A program made the translations under genes and the position numbers. Positions 34,977-42,981 of a DNA stretch of 64,000 bases are shown here, one piece after another (position 1 is the stretch's first letter; every line of letters starts with the position of its first letter). Source of the DNA: MED-G105 sp038522945 (GTDB taxonomy: Bacteria > Pseudomonadota > Alphaproteobacteria > Caulobacterales > Parvularculaceae). The notes below the pieces were generated by a model. That model saw only the letters and a program-made list of their open reading frames with translations, did not search any database and was not told the origin of the DNA. The stretch spans positions 1 to 64,000 of the forward strand of contig JBCBJV010000012.1 in NCBI GenBank assembly GCA_038522945.1. Reading direction: 5' to 3'.

Positions 34977-35744
34977 CTAACATCCGCGTGCATAAAACCA
35001 CACCGATACCTCACCGTCGGGGCGGTGAGATGGTATCCATCCTTCAAACAGTGTCGTTTCGGATTCATACGAACGGGTGCTACAGTGCACACCGTCAGTG
35101 ATCCGGATTTTAATCCAACCCGGATGCTTTTCATGCTCTCCTGATGGGGCGCTCATCTGAGCGGGGAGAACGTCCACTACTTGAATGTCTGGTGTTCCAT
35201 TATATCCGTCATCGGACCCGTCTGATTGCAGACCGGGCTTGAACTCGATTGAACTCAACGGACCGTTTGGTCGATCTGAATAGAGTACATTCCAGCTGGT
35301 GAGATAGGCTAGGCTGTCCAACACGAGCGAGGTGTATGGAACGAACATGTCTGTTGGCTCTTCCCTGATCCATGTCGCGACGCCGCTAACTTTTACCCGG
35401 ACCCAATCGCCCGTTTTCGCATACACGATAATGTGAGACTGCTCGTAATCGGTTTCGATAAGCTCGAAATCACTGAGCGCAATCTTGACGACTGACCCGT
35501 CTGCGTGATCACCGTTGTTGGCCCAGTTGCGCGCAATTGTGTACGATTTCAGTTGGGATTCGTCTTCGCCCCATGTTGCCGACAACCAATCATATGGTTT
35601 GTCAAATATTGGGTCTCGCTCCCCACTATATCGTTCAGAAACATCTAGAATCCCAATCATATCCGTGGGGAAATGAGCATTTTCTGCCCAACTCGCTCCG
35701 CTGAAAAACAGATTTGAAATAATTATGAGTAAAATAACTCTCAT
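34977..35744 (-). CDS. Exported protein with SH3-like region, unknown family
   Basis: A 255-residue protein with a signal peptide (residues 1-20, GASWAEN). It has aspartate-rich, Trp-containing strands such as IIVYAKTGDWVRVKVSGVATWI, which look like a bacterial SH3 fold, and a C-terminal Cys pair (VHCSTR, FYARGC). No family recognised. AT-richer than neighbouring genes by eye, consistent with transfer. Confidence 0.55.
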   Translation of the reverse strand: MRVILLIIISNLFFSGASWAENAHFPTDMIGILDVSERYSGERDPIFDKPYDWLSATWGEDESQLKSYTIARNWANNGDHADGSVVKIALSDFELIETDYEQSHIIVYAKTGDWVRVKVSGVATWIREEPTDMFVPYTSLVLDSLAYLTSWNVLYSDRPNGPLSSIEFKPGLQSDGSDDGYNGTPDIQVVDVLPAQMSAPSGEHEKHPGWIKIRITDGVHCSTRSYESETTLFEGWIPSHRPDGEVSVWFYARGC

Positions 35745-36056
35745 CGAGCTTGCCCCGAACGTTACACGAGAATTTTAAGTCCAACACTCTTCATTATGTA
35801 TGTAAATCCGTATTTCGATTACACACTGTCAATTTACTTGGAGGACTCTAGTGTTTGCGAAGTGAGGTGTTTCCTCGGTTCCTTAAGTCTAAAGCGCGAA
35901 TCCAGTCCCGGGGTGTAAGGTGGCCGGACTTTGGTCCTTTTTAGCCGGACGTCGCATCCTCGGTGAACGGCTTCAGTCGCCCTAAAACGGCCGCTTGCAG
36001 CGATTTGAGGAAACCTTCAAAAGAAGGTATCGGATTGAACGGGGCGTAATGAAAAT
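35745..36056. other. Intergenic stretch, no supported gene
   Basis: About 310 bp of AT-rich sequence followed by a segment with GTCGCCCTAAAACGGCCGC, which partly repeats at 34860-34880 (GTCGCCCAAAATAGGACGCT). No gene is supported. Confidence 0.4.
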
Positions 36057-36413
36057 ATGGATACATCACGCACCATCGCATCCATAATGGGCCCCACAAT
36101 CATGGCTGCAACTGCATTGGAGAGCGTCAATTTTCATATCTTTGACGGCATACATCCCACAACAGTGTTTAATAACGGACTTGCTTGGTTCATGGGTGGC
36201 CTAGCCACTGTTCGATTTCATAACATGTGGGTGCGCGATTGGCGCGTGCTCGTGACGCTCCTCGGATGGGTTTCGATTTTCGCGGGTTTGTCTCGGATGG
36301 GCTTTCCGGACGCTAGGCAGCCAGATGCAAACCCAGGCACGTATATTGTAATCGGATTGCTATTTTTCACCGCGACTTTGATCACTTGGAAGGCGTATCG
36401 CACCAAAGGTTAG
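36057..36413 (+). CDS. Small DUF4345-like membrane protein
   Basis: A 118-residue protein with four hydrophobic segments (near residues 5-20, 40-55, 65-85, 95-112) and a polar C-terminus. The NGLAWFMGGLATVRFHNMWVRDWRVLVTLLGW region resembles small membrane proteins such as DUF4345-type, but the assignment is weak. It is the last gene before the integrase. Confidence 0.5.
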   Translation: MDTSRTIASIMGPTIMAATALESVNFHIFDGIHPTTVFNNGLAWFMGGLATVRFHNMWVRDWRVLVTLLGWVSIFAGLSRMGFPDARQPDANPGTYIVIGLLFFTATLITWKAYRTKG

Positions 36414-36555
36414 GGTTGACGAGTTGTGCGCCTCGACCTCGCTCGGACCAAATTACCAAACTATCAGTCATAGACTAGCGGCTTAAACTCGCCTCTAGTC
36501 GGCCGCTCAGCATTTCCTGGCAATCGACAATATTCCGGAAGAAATCCGCTCAAGA

Positions 36556-37950
36556 TCAGACCGTAGCAGAGAGGACGTCAGTAAACGGATGGGCTATCTT
36601 GAGAAGCTCATCGCGTCTGAACGACATTGAGCCGCCATCTCCATAAGCGGGTCGGCTGTTAGCGTGACCCATCAGCAGCATCCGGAGGTCATTGTCGATG
36701 CCGGCTTCAAGCATGCGCTTCTCAAATGAATGCCTGAACGAATAAATGACGTGTTTCTTCGTCGGGAAGAGCTTTCGGCGCCGGAAGCCTTGCAGAAGCG
36801 TGTTTGAGAGACGATCCGGCTTATCCCGAAAGCGTGGAAATCCATCGGGGCTTTTCCGCATTGCTTGCAGCGACACGCCGACCAGCGGAATTTCGCGGAT
36901 CGACGAATTGGTCTTTATCTCACGATTACGCCGGGGCTGTATGCGGATAAACGGCACTTCTGCGTCAAGGAAGATGTCGTCGGCGAGCAAGTTGGCGATT
37001 TCGCTCGGGCGGCAACCCGTTTCAATGAGGGCGTAAACGACACGAACGGCGTCATCATTCATGCCCTCAAATGCGCCGGGAACGAGGATGCGGGTGCGAA
37101 CCCATTCATCTTCGAAAGGCGGGACAGCCGACAAACCCGTCTTTTTCGTTTCAAACAAAAGGTTGCGAAACGGGTTCTGTCGATCTTCCTCTCCGATGAA
37201 TGTAAAGTACTCGGAATTAAGCTGGCGCATATTGCCAAGGTCGCGTGACGCGGTATTGGGGCTCAGCGCCTTCTTTCCGGGCTTCGGCTCGCAGCGTTCG
37301 CGCCACCAATTGTAGAACTGGCGCGCGTCCTGGCGCGTGATCTCGCGCATCGGTTTGTCGCCGACCACATCGATAAAATATTGAACGCCGCGTCTCTTGG
37401 TCTTTTTCCATCGTGCCTTCTGGTCGGCCGATTTGTTGACGAGCTGAAGGCTGGCGATCTCGTTGCAATAGACCTCAAAGGCTTCCGAAACGGTGACGGA
37501 GGGTGGCGTCAGGCCGCCGAGCACGGCTTCGACCTCGGCATCCTGCGCCGTGCGCTTGCGGTTCTCATTGACAGTCTCAACAGTCTTTAGCCGCTCGACG
37601 AGTTCCTCGACGCCTGCGGTCTCGGCGAGCTCGGCAGCGGGTGTGTAGACGAAGCCTCTTGCGAGAGCTCTGGTCGCGGCCGCCTTATAGCGTCGTTGAG
37701 CTACAGCTCGCTGCCGGATGACAAGTTCCGGCGTCTCCGTTTCGCCGTCGATGCCGGCAACCGATGCCCAGAAGAGGTTGTCAGATTCTTCCATGGCGTC
37801 GCGTCTCAACCGTGCGATCTCGATCGATTTAGTCCGTAAAGAGCACTCCACGACGCGGCGGTCGTCGAAGCTTGCATAGCGTTTCGGCACCCGTCTTTGG
37901 TAATGCCAGTAGCCTCGCTTCTGCTTCAGATGGCGGTTTTCCAGATCCAT
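36556..37950 (-). CDS. int: Tyrosine integrase beside tRNA-Gly
   Basis: A 464-residue site-specific tyrosine recombinase. The N-terminus (LENRHLKQKRGYWHYQRRVPKRYA) is the DUF6538 SAM-like domain of integrative elements. In the catalytic domain, GCRPSEIANLL has the first Arg, YSFRHSFEKRM the second Arg (with Tyr in place of the usual His), GHANSRPAYGDGG the His and the Tyr nucleophile. ATG 37950 is preferred over the open frame to 38040 because the family starts there. Its start lies about 125 bp from the tRNA 3' end. Confidence 0.9.
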   Translation of the reverse strand: MDLENRHLKQKRGYWHYQRRVPKRYASFDDRRVVECSLRTKSIEIARLRRDAMEESDNLFWASVAGIDGETETPELVIRQRAVAQRRYKAAATRALARGFVYTPAAELAETAGVEELVERLKTVETVNENRKRTAQDAEVEAVLGGLTPPSVTVSEAFEVYCNEIASLQLVNKSADQKARWKKTKRRGVQYFIDVVGDKPMREITRQDARQFYNWWRERCEPKPGKKALSPNTASRDLGNMRQLNSEYFTFIGEEDRQNPFRNLLFETKKTGLSAVPPFEDEWVRTRILVPGAFEGMNDDAVRVVYALIETGCRPSEIANLLADDIFLDAEVPFIRIQPRRNREIKTNSSIREIPLVGVSLQAMRKSPDGFPRFRDKPDRLSNTLLQGFRRRKLFPTKKHVIYSFRHSFEKRMLEAGIDNDLRMLLMGHANSRPAYGDGGSMSFRRDELLKIAHPFTDVLSATV

Positions 37951-38075
37951 ATGCGATGACCATTGTAGGAACAAATGTAGGTAAATTTGTAGGGAAAAAA
38001 CTGAGAAAGGATAAGCGTTGATGGCGAAAAATCGCCTCAAGCCCTTGGTATTATTGATTTATTTTTGAGAAAATC

Positions 38076-38100
38076 TGGAGCGGGCGATGCGATTCGAACG
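38076..38100. other. Candidate attachment site in tRNA-Gly 3' end
   Basis: The 3' end of tRNA-Gly, including the CCA, lies next to the integrase, on the side where such integrases recombine. The integrated element would extend leftwards from here. I looked for a second copy of this 3' sequence in the window by eye and saw none, so the other end is probably outside the left edge. Confidence 0.5.
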
Positions 38101-38150
38101 CACGACCCTCACCTTGGCAAGGTGATGCTCTACCCCTGAGCTACGCCCGC
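38076..38150 (-). tRNA. tRNA-Gly (anticodon GCC), CCA encoded
   Basis: Read on the reverse strand, the acceptor GCGGGCG (5' end at 38150) pairs with CGCCCGC, followed by discriminator T and an encoded CCA (38076-38078). The D-arm (GTAGCTCAGGGGTAGAGC) and the TTCGAATC loop are normal. The anticodon loop is CTTGCCAAG, giving GCC. Total 75 nt. Confidence 0.95.
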
Positions 38151-38297
38151 ATCCTTAGGGTAAACCACCGAAGCAAGTCGGCAGGACCGCGGATATGCCC
38201 GAGCCAATGCTGGAGTGCAAGCAAATTCAGCGTTAAGACCGAAAATTGTTTCACCACTCGCTTGGACGGCGAGAAATTGGTATGGATCTAACAGCTT

Positions 38298-38882
38298 GTG
38301 AGCGTGCCGTCAGAACCATTAATCTCGGATCAGGCTAACACCGCTGCGGAGGATCCCACCGCGGCGCGAGCTCGGCTCTTCCAGCGATTGGACATGCTGG
38401 CTATAGCCCACGAGACCATTGACCACCCTCCCATCATGACCGTTGAGGAAGGGCGCGACTACAAGAAATCAATGCCGGGCGGCCACACCAAGAACCTGTT
38501 TCTGAAAGACAAAAAAGCCAACCTCTATCTCGCCTCGGTCCATTGCGACACCAAGGTTGATCTTGTCGCCCTCGGCAAAGCGATCGGCGCACGGGGTCGG
38601 CTCTCCTTTGGGAAGCCTGACTTAATGGTGGAGGTCCTTGGCGTTACTCCTGGCTCAGTGACGCCATTTGCGCTGATCAATCCCGGAGCAAAAAGGCTAT
38701 CCTGCATCATTCTCGATCGGTCTCTTATGGCTCACGAGGCCGTCTGGTTTCATCCTTTGCAAAACACTGCATCGACAAAGATCGATCCGCACGGCCTTGT
38801 TGCTTTCATCGAAGACTGCGGGCATGCCCCAAGAATTCTCGATCTTGCCGCGCCTCTGGGGGATGTGGTAGCGGACGAATGA
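38298..38882 (+). CDS. proX: Prolyl-tRNA editing protein (YbaK/ProX type)
   Basis: A 194-residue protein with the YbaK/EbsC editing fold. IDHPPIMTVEEG and GHTKNLFLKDKK are the ProX features, followed by VEVLGVTPGSVTPFALIN, the substrate-site loop. It would hydrolyse mischarged Ala-tRNA(Pro) or a similar aminoacyl-tRNA in trans. The start is GTG at 38298. First gene right of the tRNA, on the core side. Confidence 0.88.
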   Translation: MSVPSEPLISDQANTAAEDPTAARARLFQRLDMLAIAHETIDHPPIMTVEEGRDYKKSMPGGHTKNLFLKDKKANLYLASVHCDTKVDLVALGKAIGARGRLSFGKPDLMVEVLGVTPGSVTPFALINPGAKRLSCIILDRSLMAHEAVWFHPLQNTASTKIDPHGLVAFIEDCGHAPRILDLAAPLGDVVADE

Positions 38883-39062
38883 AAATTGGCTGCGGCGAGC
38901 AATTCTGAGGGGCGCTGGTCATCGGAAAATCAATAACGGGGTGGGCAAAGTTAGAATTGTATTTGCAGGGTTCGACCACCGCGACAGAGAGTGGTTAAAA
39001 CCCGAGCCCTTGATTTTTTCGACCGATGCCCAACTTCACTACTCTAACGGACGGATTAATTT

Positions 39063-39989
39063 ATGAGTGACCTGATTGGCGCGGCGTCGCCGTCATCATT
39101 AATCTTTGACTGCACCATTGAAACCTTTGAGGACGATGTTCTCAAGGCTTCCATGGAAGCACCAGTAATCGTGGACTTTTGGGCGACATGGTGTGGGCCT
39201 TGTAAGACCTTGACGCCGATCTTGGAAAAAGCAGTCACCGCCGCAAACGGCGCGGTTCGCCTGGCGAAAATCGATATCGACAAAAACCAAGTGCTAGCTA
39301 GCCAACTCCGGATCCAGTCGGTGCCGACGGTCTATGCATTTTTCCAGGGTCGGCCCATTGACGGGTTTCAGGGTGCGCTGCCCGAAAGTGAAGTCAAAGC
39401 CTTTATCGACCGGGTGATGGCGGCTGCCGGTGGCGGAAGTCCCGAGCAACAAATCGAAGAGATTATTGCGATGGCTGAGGCGGCCCTGAAAGATGGTCAG
39501 ATCGCTGAGGCTGCCCAGGCCTTCGCAAGTGTTGCTCAGGCAACTGCCGAACAGGAGACCGGCCCAGATCTGCGCGCCGTTGCAGGTCTCATCAATTGCC
39601 ATCTGGCCATGGGTGAAGCTGACAAGGCACAGCAGATTTTCGATTCTCTGTCGCCGGAACAGCAGGGTGACCAAGTGCTTTCAAGCATCAAAGCAACGTT
39701 ATCTCTTGCCGACGCAGCAGTTGATGATGGCGCGCTTGGCAGTCTGAAAGCCACGGTTTCTAGTTACCCTGACGATCACCAAGCTCGGTTTGAGCTTGCT
39801 GAGGCGGAAATCGGTGCCGGCCGCATGGAAGACGGCGTGGCCAATCTTCTCACTATTCTCGAGGCTGATCTTCAGTGGAATGACGAGGAGGCTCGCAAGA
39901 AACTTCTCACTGTCTTCGAAGCGCTGGGGCCAACTGATCCGATTACCCTGAAGGGCCGCCGACGTTTGTCGTCGCTGCTCTTTTCGTAA
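39063..39989 (+). CDS. cnoX: Thioredoxin-domain protein with TPR tail (CnoX/YbbN-like)
   Basis: A 308-residue protein. The thioredoxin domain (residues 15-120) carries the WATWCGPCKTL active site and a VPTVYAF cis-Pro. The rest is helical repeats with QQIEEIIAMAEAALKDGQIAEAAQAF, as in the chaperone-coupled YbbN/CnoX proteins. These protect substrates for GroEL or DnaK under oxidative stress. Next genes: LON-domain protein and Trm112-like protein. Confidence 0.88.
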   Translation: MSDLIGAASPSSLIFDCTIETFEDDVLKASMEAPVIVDFWATWCGPCKTLTPILEKAVTAANGAVRLAKIDIDKNQVLASQLRIQSVPTVYAFFQGRPIDGFQGALPESEVKAFIDRVMAAAGGGSPEQQIEEIIAMAEAALKDGQIAEAAQAFASVAQATAEQETGPDLRAVAGLINCHLAMGEADKAQQIFDSLSPEQQGDQVLSSIKATLSLADAAVDDGALGSLKATVSSYPDDHQARFELAEAEIGAGRMEDGVANLLTILEADLQWNDEEARKKLLTVFEALGPTDPITLKGRRRLSSLLFS

Positions 39990-40007
39990 CCAGCGGAGCG
40001 CGCAGCT

Positions 40008-40673
40008 ATGATGCAATCAAGCTTTGGGTCGACGCAGTTTTCGATTGACCATATCGAGAGGATCCCTGTCTTCCCCTTGCCTGGCGCGCTTTTGCTTCCG
40101 GGGGGCCAATTGCCCCTCAACATTTTTGAACCTCGGTATCTACGCATGGTTGATGATGCTCTGGGAGCTGCAAGGCTCATAGGGATGATTCAACCCCGCA
40201 CTGGGTCGACGGAGGGAACGCCACCCCTGTATGGGGTTGGCTGTGCTGGTCGGATTACCAGTTTTACCGAGACCGAAGACGGTCGCTATTTGATAACACT
40301 GACGGGCCTGATGCGTTTTGATCTGAAAGACGAGCCCGAAGTCGATACGCCTTATCGTCAAGCCACGGTGGATATATCGCGTTTTCGCAGTGACCGTCAG
40401 ACTGATCCCTCTGCGGAAATCGTCGATCGCGAGCGACTAGTAGAGGCGATGCAGGTTTATCTTGATGCTGAAGGGTTGAAAACGGACTGGGAAGCCGTGG
40501 AAGCGGCGCCGACAGAAGCGCTCGTTGCCTCGCTCGCCATGGGGTGTCCTTTTGCACCCAACGAGAAACAGGCTCTATTAGAAGCAACCACAGCGAAAGA
40601 TCGAGCTGAATGCCTGGTTGCACTCATGGAAATGGCCCGCAACGAGGGTGGCTCAAACGAAAATCTGCAGTAA
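40008..40673 (+). CDS. LON substrate-binding-domain protein
   Basis: A 221-residue protein consisting mainly of the Lon N-terminal (LAN/PUA-like) domain: IPVFPLPGALLLPGGQLPLNIFEPRYLRMVDDAL, read in parts. No ATPase or protease domain is present, so this is a stand-alone LON-domain protein of unknown role, common beside CnoX in alphaproteobacteria. 18 bp after the CnoX stop. Confidence 0.9.
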   Translation: MMQSSFGSTQFSIDHIERIPVFPLPGALLLPGGQLPLNIFEPRYLRMVDDALGAARLIGMIQPRTGSTEGTPPLYGVGCAGRITSFTETEDGRYLITLTGLMRFDLKDEPEVDTPYRQATVDISRFRSDRQTDPSAEIVDRERLVEAMQVYLDAEGLKTDWEAVEAAPTEALVASLAMGCPFAPNEKQALLEATTAKDRAECLVALMEMARNEGGSNENLQ

Positions 40674-40703
40674 ACGGAAAAGCTGGGAGTGCAAGGAAAC
40701 GTC

Positions 40704-40919
40704 ATGTCTACAGCCTCGACAGACTCAATTGATCCAAAATTGCTGGATATTCTTGTCTGCCCGAAAACCCGCTCGCGCCTTGTATATGAAGCCGAAGCAA
40801 AGGAACTGATCAGTCCTGCTGCTGCGCTTGCCTATCCAATCCGGGATGGGGTGCCAATTATGCTGATCGATGAAGCCCGTCCGCTCACTGAAAGTGAACG
40901 TGCGAAGTATCCCAAGTAA
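40704..40919 (+). CDS. Trm112-like protein (UPF0434)
   Basis: A 71-residue zinc-ribbon-type protein. DPKLLDILVCPKTRSRLVY and AYPIRDGVPIMLIDEAR are the UPF0434/Trm112 features. In other organisms Trm112 binds and activates methyltransferases; only one Cys pair position is kept here. ATG 40704 follows AAGGAAAC and is preferred to the GTG at 40689. Confidence 0.9.
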   Translation: MSTASTDSIDPKLLDILVCPKTRSRLVYEAEAKELISPAAALAYPIRDGVPIMLIDEARPLTESERAKYPK

Positions 40920-40932
40920 GAGCGTATTTTGC

Positions 40933-41109
40933 TTAAGGCTGCCGCCCGCCCGCTGTCGGCGCGTCAGGATTTGACTTCCCCGCGCGTCGGCAACGCTCTG
41001 AGCAATACTTCACTTGGTCCCAGTCGCGGGCCCATTTTTTTCGCCAGGTAAATGGACGCTTGCAGACCGGACACGTTTTCTGCGGGAGCGTCGGTTTTTT
41101 GTGGGCCAT
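40933..41109 (-). CDS. DUF2256 zinc-finger-like protein, 58 residues
   Basis: A short frame from ATG 41109 to TAA at 40933. It reads AHKKPTLPQKTCPVCKRPF, then TWRKKWARDWDQVKYCSERCR, the DUF2256 pattern with two CxxC-like pairs (CPVC, CSERC), probably binding one zinc ion. It faces the Trm112-like gene convergently. Function unknown. Confidence 0.85.
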   Translation of the reverse strand: MAHKKPTLPQKTCPVCKRPFTWRKKWARDWDQVKYCSERCRRAGKSNPDAPTAGGRQP

Positions 41110-41291
41110 CGGTTTTGTCTGATCCGGTTGAATGGCTGGACTGGGCCGTCACGTTTGCATCACGGAAATGGGAACGCCACGTCTTGGTGCTGCCATAAAA
41201 TCCGCAGGCTTTCGCCCTGGAGGTGAATGTATCATATGTCACCAAATGGCAGGCAGCGGCTTCGCTAGCGATACGAAAGGAATGTATTCCT

Positions 41292-42065
41292 ATGGCATTG
41301 ACGTCTCTTTCCCATGCGCTGCTCATGGCGGCGGTTTTGGCTCAGGCGGAGGCTTCCGATCCAGTTCCTGTACCAGTGCAGGTGCCGGCAACGGCGATGA
41401 ACGACCCAGCTGAGCCTCAAGCGGAAGCAGGAGATCAAATTGCCGATGGGGCAGCAACAGACAGAAGTGTTGATGCAACGGCACTGGAAGACGGCATTTC
41501 TTATTCGGACCTCGTTTATGCGGACAAGTCCGATGATGAAGTCGTTGAAATGGTGTTGAAGTCGATCGAAGATACCAAAACCCTCAAGGGTGACTTTCAA
41601 CAGATCGCACCATCTGGTGCAGTTTCAAATGGTAAATTCTGGCTTCGCCGGCCGGGACAAATCCGGTTCGACTATGATGACCCAACGCCGCTCCTTATTG
41701 TTGCAACTCAGGGCAACGTTTATGTGCGCGACGAAGAATTAGAACAGACGGATTTCTACCCGATCAAGCGGACGCCGTTAAGATTTCTCCTGAACAAGAA
41801 GGTTGATTTGGACGGGGCTGAAGTGACCTCGGTTGCTCGTGGCGTCGCCAGCGTCGCTGTGACCTTCTCCAGTACCGATGAAGAAACTGAGGGTGAGCTA
41901 AGCGCCATATTCGAGGCACCATCTTTATCGTTACGCCAATGGATTGTTCGCGACATGCAGAACGGATCGACAGTGGTGACACTCACCAACGTTGAGAATG
42001 ACATGAAACTTTCCAACCGGCTTTTTCGCGCGCCGGAAGCTGGAGGCACGTTTATTAACAATTAG
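41292..42065 (+). CDS. lolA: Outer-membrane lipoprotein carrier LolA
   Basis: A 257-residue protein with a signal peptide from ATG 41292 (ALTSLSHALLMAAVLAQAEA). The LolA fold begins near residue 95 (IEDTKTLKGDFQQIAPSGAVSNGKFWLRRPGQIRFDY, read in parts) and ends RLFRAPEAGGTF. It has a 60-residue acidic linker after the signal peptide, longer than usual. It carries lipoproteins from LolCDE to the outer membrane. AAGGAA before the ATG supports the start over the frame opening at 41223. Confidence 0.9.
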   Translation: MALTSLSHALLMAAVLAQAEASDPVPVPVQVPATAMNDPAEPQAEAGDQIADGAATDRSVDATALEDGISYSDLVYADKSDDEVVEMVLKSIEDTKTLKGDFQQIAPSGAVSNGKFWLRRPGQIRFDYDDPTPLLIVATQGNVYVRDEELEQTDFYPIKRTPLRFLLNKKVDLDGAEVTSVARGVASVAVTFSSTDEETEGELSAIFEAPSLSLRQWIVRDMQNGSTVVTLTNVENDMKLSNRLFRAPEAGGTFINN

Positions 42066-42127
42066 CAACTCCAACGGAATTCCTTGTGTCTGCTCATCAC
42101 AGGCAAGTGATTTTTCTTAATGAGGGA

Positions 42128-42156
42128 TTGAAAAGAGCCTACCTGAGGCGTTAATG
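42128..42156 (+). promoter_or_regulatory. Candidate promoter of the small RNA
   Basis: TTGAAA at 42128-42133 as a -35 box, 17 bp, then TTAATG at 42151-42156 as a weak -10 box. It would start transcription near 42163, at the base of the first hairpin. Confidence 0.4.
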
Positions 42157-42162
42157 TAACAG

Positions 42163-42303
42163 TGCGTGGACGGCATACTCCATGGACCAGCGTTGCCCCC
42201 CCGCTAGCAGGTCCACTGCCGTCAACCGCCGCCGGAACATCCCCTCCCGGCGTAGGCGCAACAGCGCAGCTTGGCACCCGGTTTCTCACCGGGTGCCTTT
42301 TTT
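42163..42303 (+). ncRNA. Candidate small RNA with C-rich hairpin loops
   Basis: About 140 nt with three hairpins. Hairpin 1: GACGGCA (42169-42175) pairs with TGCCGTC (42217-42223), then TGGACC with GGTCCA and AGCG with CGCT, leaving the loop TTGCCCCCC. Hairpin 2: CGCCGG (42230-42235) pairs with CCGGCG (42247-42252), loop AACATCCCCTC. Hairpin 3 is the terminator. C-rich unpaired loops are typical of anti-Shine-Dalgarno regulatory RNAs in alphaproteobacteria. No protein frame is supported and I do not match it to a known RNA family (not 6S or SRP by eye). Confidence 0.6.
42273..42303 (+). terminator. Intrinsic terminator of the small RNA
   Basis: GGCACCCGG at 42273-42281 and CCGGGTGCC at 42289-42297 form a perfect 9-bp stem with a 7-nt loop, followed by six T (42298-42303). 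It is one of the strongest terminators in the window. Confidence 0.85.
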
Positions 42304-42378
42304 CTATGAGACAGTCGCCTACATGTCCGTTTGGCATCGCCAGATAACTTGGCGGCTAGAGTTTTGGAGCCTTTGATA

Positions 42379-42975
42379 ATGGACGACATCGAACTGGAAG
42401 ATTTGGAGCGGGAGCTCCCAGGCCTTCGCCGAGTGAGCCAGTTCGCAGCTTCGCTTCAGAACATCCCGTGGTTTGCAAATATGGGCGAGCCATTGTCTCC
42501 GGGCGCCCGCGCCGCAGCACAACGATATGTCGACGGGCTCGGTTTTCCCGACGCTGACGTCGCTATCCTCGTCGATTGGGAAGATGCAGCGGACGCAGCC
42601 CAGATTATCGATCAAAATGCTCCCGCCTGGGAAGCGGAAGAACTGATCCGGTCCGATGTGACTGCGAGGGCGCTGGAGCTACTCTCAGAAGAGGCTCTTC
42701 GGATCGCCATGACATTGATCGCTGATCGTGTGCAGTCGGCAGCCCACGAAGCCATGGAAGAGGCTAGCAGTCTTTGGGATGTAGATGATGAGGCCGCGCG
42801 CCGCCTTGCGGTCGGGGCCGCGGTTCAGGCCTCACACCAAGCTGCGCTCGCGCTGCTTGCGTCTGCCGACCCCGATTTCGAGGCGGAAGGCCATCCGTTT
42901 GCTGCCAAGTTCCAGTTGTTTGAATTCGGGCGTTGGCCGGTGGCCTTAATCGGGTCGTCGTTCAATCTGTTCTGA
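42379..42975 (+). CDS. Conserved-looking acidic hypothetical protein
   Basis: A 198-residue protein, strongly acidic and Ala-rich, without signal peptide or TM segments. ATG 42379 is supported by GGAG 9 nt upstream. The sequence is nearly all helix: DLERELPGLRRVSQFAASLQ, a WEDAADAAQIIDQNAPAW segment, then an Ala-rich helical bundle. No family recognised. It begins about 75 bp after the terminator of the candidate small RNA and faces the TauE-type permease gene convergently. Confidence 0.7.
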   Translation: MDDIELEDLERELPGLRRVSQFAASLQNIPWFANMGEPLSPGARAAAQRYVDGLGFPDADVAILVDWEDAADAAQIIDQNAPAWEAEELIRSDVTARALELLSEEALRIAMTLIADRVQSAAHEAMEEASSLWDVDDEAARRLAVGAAVQASHQAALALLASADPDFEAEGHPFAAKFQLFEFGRWPVALIGSSFNLF

Positions 42976-42981
42976 GACCGA

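Noticed and set aside
34860..35990. Partial repeats of GTCGCCC-AAAA-CGCT near 34860 and 35980
   Set aside because: Only two imperfect copies; not enough to call a repeat family or attachment site.
42163..42303. Identity of the small RNA as 6S RNA or SRP RNA
   Set aside because: It lacks the SRP GGTCAGG/GGAAGC core and the single long bulged stem of 6S RNA.
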